A stretch of DNA of 64,000 nucleotides from Saccharicrinis sp963677345 (GTDB lineage: Bacteria; Bacteroidota; Bacteroidia; Bacteroidales; Marinilabiliaceae): the NCBI GenBank assembly GCA_963677345.2, contig CAXXLC010000024.1, positions 40,953-104,952 of the forward strand. Direction: 5' to 3'. The notes below the pieces were generated by a model. The model made no database searches and was not told the DNA's origin. It saw only the letters and a list, made by a program, of their open reading frames with translations. Each line of letters opens with the position of its first letter. Position 1 is the first letter of the stretch. Below, piece after piece: positions 36,718-44,704 of the stretch. The translations under genes and the position numbers were made by a program.

Positions 36718-37002
36718 TTACTTAACGTTGTTCTTAACTTTTGTTACAAAAGTTTTAGAAGGCTTAAATGCTGGAATGAAGTGCTTAGGAATAATGATTG
36801 TTGTGTTTTTAGAAATGTTACGAGCCGTTTTTTCTGCTCTTTCTTTTACGATAAAACTTCCAAATCCACGCAAATAAACATTCTTTCCTTTTACTAATGA
36901 CCCTTTTATAGTATCCATAAAAGCTTCAATAGTTTTTTGTACTGTAACTTTTTCAATTCCAGTATTTTTAGAAATCTCGTTTACGATATCAGCCTTTGTC
37001 AT
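36718..37002 (-). CDS. HU/IHF-family DNA-binding protein
   Basis: A 94-residue nucleoid protein: MTKADIVNEISKNTGIEKVT, VQKTIEAFMDTIKGSLVKGK, the HU signature VYLRGFGSFIVKERAEKTAR, and the arm residue proline in IIIPKHFIPAFKPSK. It bends DNA as a dimer. It has its own promoter (37063-37070), divergent from mutY. Confidence 0.95.
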   Translation of the reverse strand: MTKADIVNEISKNTGIEKVTVQKTIEAFMDTIKGSLVKGKNVYLRGFGSFIVKERAEKTARNISKNTTIIIPKHFIPAFKPSKTFVTKVKNNVK

Positions 37003-37062
37003 ATCTCTTTAAAATTATTTAATTATCAACTAATTACATTAATTTTCTGAAAATTCAGACTG

Positions 37063-37070
37063 CAAAGATA
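37063..37070 (-). promoter_or_regulatory. -7 box of the HU gene
   Basis: Minus-strand TATCTTTG, an exact TAnnTTTG match about 60 bases before the HU ATG. Confidence 0.55.
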
Positions 37071-37103
37071 TAACGATTTCGAAATAAAAAAAAACAAAAA
37101 GCT

Positions 37104-37111
37104 TATTTTTG
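37104..37111 (+). promoter_or_regulatory. -7 box of mutY
   Basis: TATTTTTG overlaps the first in-frame ATG (37109), so translation must begin downstream, at the ATG at 37127. Confidence 0.5.
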
Positions 37112-37126
37112 ACAAAATTTAATGAG

Positions 37127-38161
37127 ATGTCTAGATTCAGTAGAGCCCTGATTGTGTGGTATAAACAGTATAAACGTGAGCTTCCTTGGCGTGCAACAAA
37201 AGATCCATATACAATTTGGGTGTCTGAAATAATACTCCAGCAAACCCGTGTAAATCAAGGGAGTAGTTATTTTACTCGTTTTATGCAAAGGTTTCCTGCG
37301 CTTGTAGATTTAGCTAACGCAACCGAGGATGAAGTACTAAAACAATGGGAGGGTCTTGGCTATTATAGCAGGGCTAGGAATATGCATTACACGGCAAAAT
37401 ATATCGCATCAGAATTAAATGGTGTTTTCCCAGATAATTATGTAGATATTATTAAATTAAAGGGAGTAGGGCCATATACGGCTGCGGCAATTAGCTCAAT
37501 TTGTTTTAACGAATACAGAACGGTTGTTGATGGAAATGTATTTAGGGTACTAACAAGAATATATGGTGTACATACTGCTATAAATACAATGAAAGGGAGA
37601 AATCAAATTGAAACTATTGCTCATGAATTAAACGACAATGAGGATAAAGGTACTTTTAATCAGGCATTGATGGAATTTGGTGCGATTCACTGTACTCCTA
37701 AACTTCCTAAGTGTGATACTTGTATTTTTAATAGAGAATGTATTGCTTTGTCAAAAGGGGAAATAGAACTGTTGCCTGTAAAGGAAAAGAAACTAACTGT
37801 AAAGGATAGGTATTTTAATTTTTTATTCGTTCAAAATAATAAGAATGAAACTTTAATTCAAAGACGTGATGGAAATGACATATGGAAAGGGTTATATCAA
37901 TTGCCACTTTTTGAAACAACAGATCATAGTTCAGAATCTGAAGTAATAAATAACTATGGTTTACAGGGAGTAGTTACAATTTCTTCAGTAATTTCTTTTG
38001 TTCATAAGTTAACTCATCAAAGATTGCATATTATGATTGTAAAAGTAAATGTTGAGCAAAGAGATTTTTCTTCATTTAAAGATTTTAAAGTTGTGAAAAT
38101 TAATAATATCAGTGATTTTGCATTTCCAAAACCAATAGAAAAATACATTAATCGTCTTTAA
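37127..38161 (+). CDS. mutY: A/G-specific adenine glycosylase MutY
   Basis: Removes adenine mispaired with 8-oxoguanine. From MSRFSRALIVWYK it is 344 residues: LPWRATKDPYTIWVSEIILQ, QTRVNQGSSYF, the HhH and catalytic Asp region LKGVGPYTAAAISSICF with VVDGNVFRVLTR, and the 4Fe-4S cysteines in CTPKLPKCDTCIFNREC (C-x6-C-x2-C-x5-C). A C-terminal NUDIX-like 8-oxoG recognition domain follows (about 230-344). Confidence 0.95.
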   Translation: MSRFSRALIVWYKQYKRELPWRATKDPYTIWVSEIILQQTRVNQGSSYFTRFMQRFPALVDLANATEDEVLKQWEGLGYYSRARNMHYTAKYIASELNGVFPDNYVDIIKLKGVGPYTAAAISSICFNEYRTVVDGNVFRVLTRIYGVHTAINTMKGRNQIETIAHELNDNEDKGTFNQALMEFGAIHCTPKLPKCDTCIFNRECIALSKGEIELLPVKEKKLTVKDRYFNFLFVQNNKNETLIQRRDGNDIWKGLYQLPLFETTDHSSESEVINNYGLQGVVTISSVISFVHKLTHQRLHIMIVKVNVEQRDFSSFKDFKVVKINNISDFAFPKPIEKYINRL

Positions 38162-38208
38162 TCTTTATCATATAGTATTTTTCATCGTTTACTATCATGA
38201 ATTCATGG

Positions 38209-38216
38209 TATATTTG
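38209..38216 (+). promoter_or_regulatory. -7 box of ssb
   Basis: TATATTTG matches TAnnTTTG, 57 bases before the ssb ATG. Confidence 0.45.
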
Positions 38217-38273
38217 TATTCGAATTTAAGTTTTGTATTTTTATCTTATCTTTTAAGAAATCAAATATAGTAT

Positions 38274-38762
38274 ATGTCTGTAAATAAAGTTATTTTAATA
38301 GGAAACGTAGGGCGCGACCCCGAAGTTAGATATTTTGAAAATGATAGAGCTGTAGCTAACTTTCCTTTGGCTACAACAGAACGTGGTTTTACAACAGCTA
38401 ATGGACAACAGATTCCTGAGCGTACTGAATGGCATAATGTTGTGGTTTGGGGAGGATTGGCTAAAGTTGTTGAGAGCTATGTAAAAAAAGGCACCCAGAT
38501 TTTTATTGAAGGAAAACTACGAACCAGATCATGGGATGATAAGGATGGAAACAAAAGGTACACAACAGAGGTTTATGCCGATAATATTCAGCTGTTAGGC
38601 CGAAAATCTGATAATCCCGGTAGCTCTGGACAGGTAACAAGTACGGGTCAGCAGATGCCTGTTCAAAACTCTTCAATGTCACAAAATGCCGCTACAAATA
38701 ACAATATGGAGAATGATGATATATTTGGAGAATCTTCAGAACAGGATGATTTACCATTCTAA
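38274..38762 (+). CDS. ssb: single-stranded DNA-binding protein
   Basis: A 162-residue SSB: OB fold (MSVNKVILIGNVGRDPEVRY, TEWHNVVVWGGLAKVVESYV, KKGTQIFIEGKLRTRSW), then a Gln/Ser/Asn-rich linker (about 112-148) and the acidic partner-binding tip EQDDLPF. It coats ssDNA in replication and repair. The order mutY-ssb-gldE-gldD-PPTase is conserved in Bacteroidota. Confidence 0.96.
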   Translation: MSVNKVILIGNVGRDPEVRYFENDRAVANFPLATTERGFTTANGQQIPERTEWHNVVVWGGLAKVVESYVKKGTQIFIEGKLRTRSWDDKDGNKRYTTEVYADNIQLLGRKSDNPGSSGQVTSTGQQMPVQNSSMSQNAATNNNMENDDIFGESSEQDDLPF

Positions 38763-38789
38763 TTAATTATTTACTTAATTATTATATTC

Positions 38790-40121
38790 TTGGAAACGGA
38801 TCTCATATCTTCTAGCCTTTTTTCATCAATAATGGCTATAGAATTTTTACCATTAACACTGAGTACGTCAATGTCTATCCTGGCATTGATTATATTGTTG
38901 TGTTTTTCTGCTCTGCTTTCTGGTTCTGAAGTCGCTTATTTTTCACTTTCGCCAAAAGATATTATTGATATTGAAGAAATGGAAAATAAAACCAGTAAGC
39001 AGATAATAAAGCATTTAAAAGACCCGGAGCAATTGCTGGCAACCATTTTGATAGGGAATAACTTTGTTAATGTTGGAATTGTTATTTTAACCGCTTTTAT
39101 TACTAATTCGTTAATTGTATTTGGTAATCCACCCTGGCTAAAATTTGTAGTTGAGGTAGTGGGAATTACCGCGATCATTCTTTTCTTTGGGGAAATACTG
39201 CCGAAAGTATATGCTTCGCGATTTTCTAAAAAATTTGCGGGAATCATGGCTTATCCTATCATGTTAATAAAAGGCGTTTTTAGTCCTTTAAGTCTTATAT
39301 TGGTTAGTTCCTCAAATTTTGTTAACCGCAAAGTAGCAAAAAAATCGGCTTCAATTTCACTTGATGATATTTCGCAGGCTCTGGAGTTAACAAGTGATGA
39401 AATATCTGATGAAAAAGATATTCTGGAAGGCATTGTTAAGTTTGGTAATATTAGTGCTGCTGAAATTATGACTCCTCGTATTGATGTTATTGACCTTGAT
39501 ATTACAAGTAGCTACAATAAGGTGCTTTCTGTAATTATAGATTCAGGTTATAGCAGAATACCTGTTTTTGAGAATACACCTGATAATGTAAAGGGCGTTC
39601 TTTATGTAAAGGATTTATTGCCTTATTTAAATAAAAATGAGGATTTTAATTGGCAGAAACTTATTCGTACTCCTTATTTTATTCCGGAAACTAAAAAGAT
39701 CGATGATTTATTAGAGGAATTTCAGTTAAGTAAAATTCACCTTGCTATAGTTGTTGATGAATATGGTGGCACTTCAGGTATTGTATCTCTTGAAGATATA
39801 CTGGAGGAAATAGTTGGGGAGATAAGTGATGAGATGGATGATGAAGAATCTCTGTATGCCTTGCAACCAGATGGGAGTATCATTTTTGAAGGGAAAACAT
39901 TATTAAACGACTTTTTTAAAGTTACAGAAATTAATGAAAGTGTTTTTGAAAAGGTGAGGGGTGAGGCTGAAACTATGGCTGGGTTACTCTTGGAAATGAA
40001 AGGTGAGATACCAGATAAAAACGAAAGAATCATTTTTTTATCGCACATTTTTACCGTTCTCTCGGTAGACTCCAGACGAATAAAAAAAGTAAAATACGAA
40101 CACAAAAAACAAAAATCGTAA
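38790..40121 (+). CDS. gldE: gliding-motility-associated protein GldE (CNNM/CBS-domain membrane protein)
   Basis: The 443-residue protein has an N-terminal CNNM/DUF21 domain of three to four membrane segments (ILALIILLCFSALLSGSEVA, FLGEILPKVYASRF-like). Two CBS domains follow (AEIMTPRIDVIDLDI, and IHLAIVVDEYGGTSGIVSLE with DILEEIVGEISDE), then a CorC_HlyC tail. Position next to gldD identifies it as GldE, which is linked to the gliding/type IX secretion machinery; CNNM relatives transport Mg2+/Co2+. It is 15 bases from gldD. Confidence 0.92.
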   Translation: METDLISSSLFSSIMAIEFLPLTLSTSMSILALIILLCFSALLSGSEVAYFSLSPKDIIDIEEMENKTSKQIIKHLKDPEQLLATILIGNNFVNVGIVILTAFITNSLIVFGNPPWLKFVVEVVGITAIILFFGEILPKVYASRFSKKFAGIMAYPIMLIKGVFSPLSLILVSSSNFVNRKVAKKSASISLDDISQALELTSDEISDEKDILEGIVKFGNISAAEIMTPRIDVIDLDITSSYNKVLSVIIDSGYSRIPVFENTPDNVKGVLYVKDLLPYLNKNEDFNWQKLIRTPYFIPETKKIDDLLEEFQLSKIHLAIVVDEYGGTSGIVSLEDILEEIVGEISDEMDDEESLYALQPDGSIIFEGKTLLNDFFKVTEINESVFEKVRGEAETMAGLLLEMKGEIPDKNERIIFLSHIFTVLSVDSRRIKKVKYEHKKQKS

Positions 40122-40136
40122 ATACAATTGTAGTTT

Positions 40137-40730
40137 ATGGGCAATTTGATGAAGGCTTTTCAACTATGCATCATTTTAATATTTGCATTTAGTTGTAAAA
40201 ATAACCCTACACCTAAACCAAGAGCATATTTCAGAATTTCATTTCCTGAACATAAATATGATTCTTTAGAGAACACATATCCTTATTTTTTTGAATATCC
40301 TGAATATGCTAAAATTGAACTAGACAAGTCCCCTACCGCAGAACCATATTGGATTAATATCCATTACCCCGAGTACAAAGGTAAGATACATATTAGTTAT
40401 AAAGAGGTTCATGATAATCTTGCCCAAATGTTAGAAGATAACAGGAAGTTAGCCTATAAGCATTCCATAAAAGCGGATGCCATTGGTGAGAAATTATTTT
40501 TGGCACCGGAAAAGAATGTTTATGGAATTTTATATGATATTAGAGGTGATGCGGCCTCTTCTGTTCAGTTTTTTTTAACAGATAGTGTTCGGAATTTTCT
40601 CAGAGGTTCATTGTACTTTAATACCATTCCAAATAAGGATTCTTTAGCTCCGGTTGTGGATTTTGTTAAAGAGGATATCATGCATATGATGGAGACTTTT
40701 GAATGGAAATCTTTACCTAAAAAGAAGTAA
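40137..40730 (+). CDS. gldD: gliding-motility lipoprotein GldD
   Basis: A 197-residue lipoprotein with the lipobox FSCKNN near residue 20. The GldD core includes PKPRAYFRISFPEHKYDSLE, YPYFFEYPEYAKIE, PYWINIHYPEYKGKIHISYK, and GDAASSVQFFLTDS. In Flavobacterium johnsoniae GldD is required for gliding and type IX secretion. The start may be 40137 or the ATG at 40149. Its stop overlaps the next ATG (TAATG). Confidence 0.93.
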   Translation: MGNLMKAFQLCIILIFAFSCKNNPTPKPRAYFRISFPEHKYDSLENTYPYFFEYPEYAKIELDKSPTAEPYWINIHYPEYKGKIHISYKEVHDNLAQMLEDNRKLAYKHSIKADAIGEKLFLAPEKNVYGILYDIRGDAASSVQFFLTDSVRNFLRGSLYFNTIPNKDSLAPVVDFVKEDIMHMMETFEWKSLPKKK

Positions 40731-41356
40731 TGTCTTTGTTTTTTAAAAAAGAAGAATGCAGTGGGGGTATTGTTGCAGTCTGGAAAATAACAGAATCGGT
40801 CGACGAACTTCAGAGCCAATTAACCTTACAAGAATCGGAATTGATCCGATTAAACTCTTTTCGGTTAGATAAGCGTAAGTTAGAGTTTTTAGCTACCAGG
40901 TGCTTGTTAAAGGAGGTATTGCATGAAGATCCTGTAATTTCTTATTTAGAATCAGGGCGACCAGTGCTACAAAACTCAAACTATAATTTAAGTATTAGTC
41001 ATACAAAAGGATATGCAGCCGTTGCACTATCAAATACGAAATTCTCGGGAATTGACATTGAACATCCAAGTGAAAGAGTAGTTAAGGTGTATGATAGGTT
41101 TGTGAGTAAGGAGGAAAATCAATTTATTCCAAAAGATAAAGAACTGCAGTATTATACCCTGATATGGTGTTTAAAGGAAGCTATGTACAAGGTTTTTGAT
41201 GAAAAGAGCATTGTCTTTAACAGGGATCTGAAATGTTACCCTTTTTTGTTGGATAACGAAGGCCAAATAAGGGCTTTATTTTCGCTGCATGAGAATGTTG
41301 AGTTAAATTATAAGTTTATTACCACCAACGATTTTTACATGGTATATCATTGTTAA
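40730..41356 (+). CDS. 4'-phosphopantetheinyl transferase superfamily protein
   Basis: Transfers phosphopantetheine from CoA to carrier proteins. The 208-residue Sfp-like enzyme has NLSISHTKGYAAVALS, the metal-binding FSGIDIEHPSERV, and LIWCLKEAMYKVF (WxxKEAxxK). It overlaps the gldD stop by one base, so it is translationally coupled. The carrier-protein target (fatty acid or secondary metabolite) cannot be told from sequence. Confidence 0.9.
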   Translation: MSLFFKKEECSGGIVAVWKITESVDELQSQLTLQESELIRLNSFRLDKRKLEFLATRCLLKEVLHEDPVISYLESGRPVLQNSNYNLSISHTKGYAAVALSNTKFSGIDIEHPSERVVKVYDRFVSKEENQFIPKDKELQYYTLIWCLKEAMYKVFDEKSIVFNRDLKCYPFLLDNEGQIRALFSLHENVELNYKFITTNDFYMVYHC

Positions 41357-41368
41357 TAGTTAATCTTT

Positions 41369-42100
41369 ATGATTTTAGATTTAATTACCAATAAAGCAAA
41401 AGTAAATAAAAAAGTTTTTTGTGTACTTATTGATCCGGATAAGTTCCCTGAGCAAAATATTGTTAAGATTATTACCGCTATGGAAGCGGCATTGCCTGAT
41501 ATTATTTTGGTAGGAGGGAGCTTGGTGACAAAAAAAACGGAAAGAACAGTTCAATTGTTGAAGGATAATTTAAATTTCCCTGTGGTACTTTTTCCTGGAA
41601 GCCTGTTGCAGTTAACTACCAATGCTGATGGTATTTTGTTTATTTCACTGATTTCGGGTCGTAACCCCGAATTGCTTATTGGTAATCATGTTTCTTCTGC
41701 ACCAATATTAAAAGAATCTGGAATGGAAGTGATATCAACCGGATATATGTTGATAGAAGGGGGTGGAACTACCTCGGTTGAATATATGAGTCAAACAAAG
41801 CCAATACCTGCTTTTAAAACTGATATAGCTGTTGCTACAGCCATGGCAGGAGAATTGTTGGGACAAAAATTAATTTACCTGGAAGCTGGAAGCGGGGCAT
41901 ATAATCCTGTTCCGGTGAAAATGATTGAGGCTGTTAAAAACAACATTTCAATTCCACTTATAGTTGGTGGGGGCTTGAACTCTAAAGAAAAAGTTAAAGC
42001 AGCCTGTGATGCAGGAGCAGATATTATTGTTGTTGGAAATGCTTTTGAAAAAGATTTGAGCTTATTAAAAGAGTTTAAAGAGGTAATTGCCTCTTATTAA
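41369..42100 (+). CDS. geranylgeranylglyceryl-phosphate synthase family protein
   Basis: A TIM-barrel prenyltransferase that joins a polyprenyl diphosphate to glycerol-1-phosphate. The 243-residue protein shows FCVLIDPDKFPEQNIVKI, ILVGGSLVTKKT, LLFPGSLLQLT-like, YLEAGSGAYNPVPV and PLIVGGGLNSKEKV, which cover the G1P phosphate-binding loops. Bacteroidota members of this group make geranylgeranylglyceryl phosphate of unknown use. It is 12 bases after the transferase gene in the same operon. Confidence 0.88.
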   Translation: MILDLITNKAKVNKKVFCVLIDPDKFPEQNIVKIITAMEAALPDIILVGGSLVTKKTERTVQLLKDNLNFPVVLFPGSLLQLTTNADGILFISLISGRNPELLIGNHVSSAPILKESGMEVISTGYMLIEGGGTTSVEYMSQTKPIPAFKTDIAVATAMAGELLGQKLIYLEAGSGAYNPVPVKMIEAVKNNISIPLIVGGGLNSKEKVKAACDAGADIIVVGNAFEKDLSLLKEFKEVIASY

Positions 42101-42102
42101 TT

Positions 42103-43761
42103 CTATTGATTTTTGAAATCTACCTGTTTAATTATTGTTTTTATTGGATTTCCTACAGCTCCATTGGGTTTTGGTATTTCCAGAATCGTAGAGATTGTTG
42201 GCGCAACATCAATCATTTTTACTTTATCAATAACTTGAACAGGATTAATATTCCATCCGAAAAATATGAGGGGAACAGTACATCTGACCGACTTGAAGGA
42301 ATCTTCTTTGTTATCTTCAGTTTCTTCAATCCAACCAGGTTTTAGCGATATGAATAAATCTCCTGAACGCCCAAAATAATATGATTTTTGCATTAAACTA
42401 TAAGCACCGTTTGTATAATTGTTTGTTCTTAAATTTAGTCCTGTAATTGTATTCTGAACTCCTGAAACTTCAAGCAAAAACCTGGCGGCTTTATCCTGAA
42501 TTTCTTCAAAAACGATGTTCTTTTCTTTTATTAATTGATGATTTAAATAAAACTGTTGATTTTGATATCCTTTAACCCATTTGCCCTGACCGTAAATAGC
42601 CATGAGATATAAATTAAGGAGTGAAGATATTTTCTTCCCATTAAAATACCCGGTACTGATATTATTATCTTTTAATGTTTGTAATCCCCAGTTAATAGTT
42701 GGAGTGGATGTGAATACAAATAAAGTTTTTTCCAGTCCAACATTATCTTTAATTACCTGGATAAATGATTCTATTTGTTCATCAAGCCTTAAGAGCATAT
42801 CTTCAACCTCAGCATCAAACAACTCAATTTCATCATTGATAAAAGGTTTACAAGTGAAATAAAGAGATAAAATATCTGTATCATCATCCTTTCCTAAATC
42901 TTCATTAATAACCAAGGATGCTGCAAAATCTCTTATTAAATAATTTTCATAAGGACTACCTGCAATTCTACTATATGGAATATGCGTGTTTTCGTTGTTT
43001 TTCATGTCATACAGGAAATGGCGCATTTTTTGATTATCCCCGCTTGTGAATTCATTATAATTACGAAGATCAAATGCTGGTCCCCATTGACGATTCAGGT
43101 ACATATCAGCAAATTTTAATGAATTAAATTTATTAACCCATTCTGCTGTTGTGTCTTTTGAAGAAGTTACCATCTTTCCGGTTGTTCTGTCAAACCAGTA
43201 TTCAATGGTTTTATCTGAGTGAGAGAAATAAGCCAGGTTCTCAGGGTTGATTCCAAGTGTGGCTATCTTTGATTTCCCTCGTGTCATAATAGAAAGCTCA
43301 TCGGCAATAGTACTCGAGAGAATTTCTGCTGTTTTAATATAACCCGAATCAGGATGATTTTCGTAGTTATCTGATTGAAAAGAGTAGGCCTTGTTGATTG
43401 ATGGATCGTTTAGTTTATACCATTTATCGTTAATAATACCATGAAAAGATGGATATGTTCCTGTATATAAGTTTGTGAGTTTTGTGCCCGTGTATGTAGA
43501 ACTTGTTTCGTAATCTGAATTGTGGAAAAAAGTGCCGTGATCAATTATTTGGTTGAAACCATGTTTTGAAAATTTGTTTTTAAACTTTAACAGATGTTCT
43601 GTTTGCAGTTCGTCGATATTGATAAATATGACTAGCCTGGGAACTTTTATCGTATTATTATTTTGAGTAAAAACTTTGGATGTTAGTGATAAAAGTAAGA
43701 ATATGATGGTGGTTTTATGGTATACTCGTTGCATATATCTTAAAATTGTTTTTATGGTCAT
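42103..43761 (-). CDS. PafA-like alkaline-phosphatase-family protein, metal sites apparently lost
   Basis: A 552-residue exported protein (signal MQRVYHKTTIIFLLLSLTSK from the alternative ATG at 43734). The fold markers of the PafA-type family are clear: LVIFINIDELQTEHL, a nucleophile region ending LTNLYTGTYPSFHGI, LLRLDEQIESFIQVI and VPLIFFGWNI with DVAPTISTILEI. The metal-ligand motifs differ: FTSTPTINWG stands where a DHG motif is expected, CKPFINDE where a DxxGH is expected, and RCTVPLIF where HVPLIF is usual. It is probably not a functional phosphatase. It converges on the GGGP-synthase gene. Confidence 0.75.
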   Translation of the reverse strand: MTIKTILRYMQRVYHKTTIIFLLLSLTSKVFTQNNNTIKVPRLVIFINIDELQTEHLLKFKNKFSKHGFNQIIDHGTFFHNSDYETSSTYTGTKLTNLYTGTYPSFHGIINDKWYKLNDPSINKAYSFQSDNYENHPDSGYIKTAEILSSTIADELSIMTRGKSKIATLGINPENLAYFSHSDKTIEYWFDRTTGKMVTSSKDTTAEWVNKFNSLKFADMYLNRQWGPAFDLRNYNEFTSGDNQKMRHFLYDMKNNENTHIPYSRIAGSPYENYLIRDFAASLVINEDLGKDDDTDILSLYFTCKPFINDEIELFDAEVEDMLLRLDEQIESFIQVIKDNVGLEKTLFVFTSTPTINWGLQTLKDNNISTGYFNGKKISSLLNLYLMAIYGQGKWVKGYQNQQFYLNHQLIKEKNIVFEEIQDKAARFLLEVSGVQNTITGLNLRTNNYTNGAYSLMQKSYYFGRSGDLFISLKPGWIEETEDNKEDSFKSVRCTVPLIFFGWNINPVQVIDKVKMIDVAPTISTILEIPKPNGAVGNPIKTIIKQVDFKNQ

Positions 43762-43881
43762 GTGGAACTCGCCAGTTTATTCATCCTCGTGTGTGACAAA
43801 GTTTTTTCATGGCTTGTTTCTCATTGTCAAAATAAATAGCAATTAATAAGATCTCCAAAAAAATCATCAATATCTTGTTAC

Positions 43882-44244
43882 CTAATAAACTTTTACTTTT
43901 TCGTGTTTTCGATAGGAGATAATATCTACATCTTCAGTGTAAATAATACCTGCACCATCAGCTTTTTCTAACAGGCCAGCAACAACTTTAGAAAAGTCTT
44001 CAATACGTTCCTTTTTGTCAACTATTTCTATGATCACAGGTTGTGCCTGCGAAATATCAAAAGCTTTAGAGCTATCCGAAAGGCCATCTAATCCATAACC
44101 CATAATTCCTTTTGTTACTGTAGTACCTGCCAACGTATATTTTTTGGCAGCGAAAACAATTGCCTCGTATAAAGAACGTTGATATACTTTATCAGTTTCC
44201 TGAATAATTATTTTTAGTTTCTTCCCTCTTCCCTCTATATTCAT
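43882..44244 (-). CDS. DUF190 (PII-like) protein
   Basis: A 120-residue protein with the ferredoxin-like DUF190 pattern: KKLKIIIQETDKVYQRSLYE, AIVFAAKKYTLAGTTVTKGI, MGYG, PVIIEIVDKKERIEDF. DUF190 proteins resemble PII regulators and often sit beside the fluoride channel gene crcB; no crcB is adjacent here. It is divergent from the EF-G2 gene. Confidence 0.88.
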   Translation of the reverse strand: MNIEGRGKKLKIIIQETDKVYQRSLYEAIVFAAKKYTLAGTTVTKGIMGYGLDGLSDSSKAFDISQAQPVIIEIVDKKERIEDFSKVVAGLLEKADGAGIIYTEDVDIISYRKHEKVKVY

Positions 44245-44704
44245 AATGTGTTGTGTTTGTGTTAAATTGTAGTGTTTAGATTTGAACCGTTTTTAATCTT
44301 CATTTTTGCATGATATTATCATCTGTAAATTCATCCGATAACACTACTAAATACTATTAAACTGCAATGCTCAAATTACAATTTAATAAGCATACTATCA
44401 ATATGGCATTTTAAAAATCTTTATGTATACAGTAAAATATATATCAAGGATAAAATCTTTCATGATGAATGAACTTTAAGGTCGAATTACTTGATTCTTA
44501 TTTAAATATTGTTAATTTTGAAGACAATCCCTAGAGATTAACAAATTGGTAATATGAGTTAATTTCTTACATCCCTTAATTTATTAACATGGTTTTCTCC
44601 GAAATTCAAATATTCATGCATTTACAGTGATAGAAGTCTGCAAGAGCGGGCTGTAACTATAGTAAAATGATTTGTTTTAAGAGAGAACCGCAAATTTAAG
44701 TTTT
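44245..44704. other. divergent intergenic region between DUF190 and EF-G2 genes
   Basis: 460 bases with no gene. It holds the promoter of the EF-G2 gene (44491-44520) and about 185 bases of leader. No tRNA or riboswitch-like structure was recognised. Confidence 0.5.
44491..44520 (+). promoter_or_regulatory. promoter of the EF-G2-type gene
   Basis: TTG (44491-44493) and TAATTTTG (44513-44520) are separated by 19 bases, matching the Bacteroidota consensus. Confidence 0.6.
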
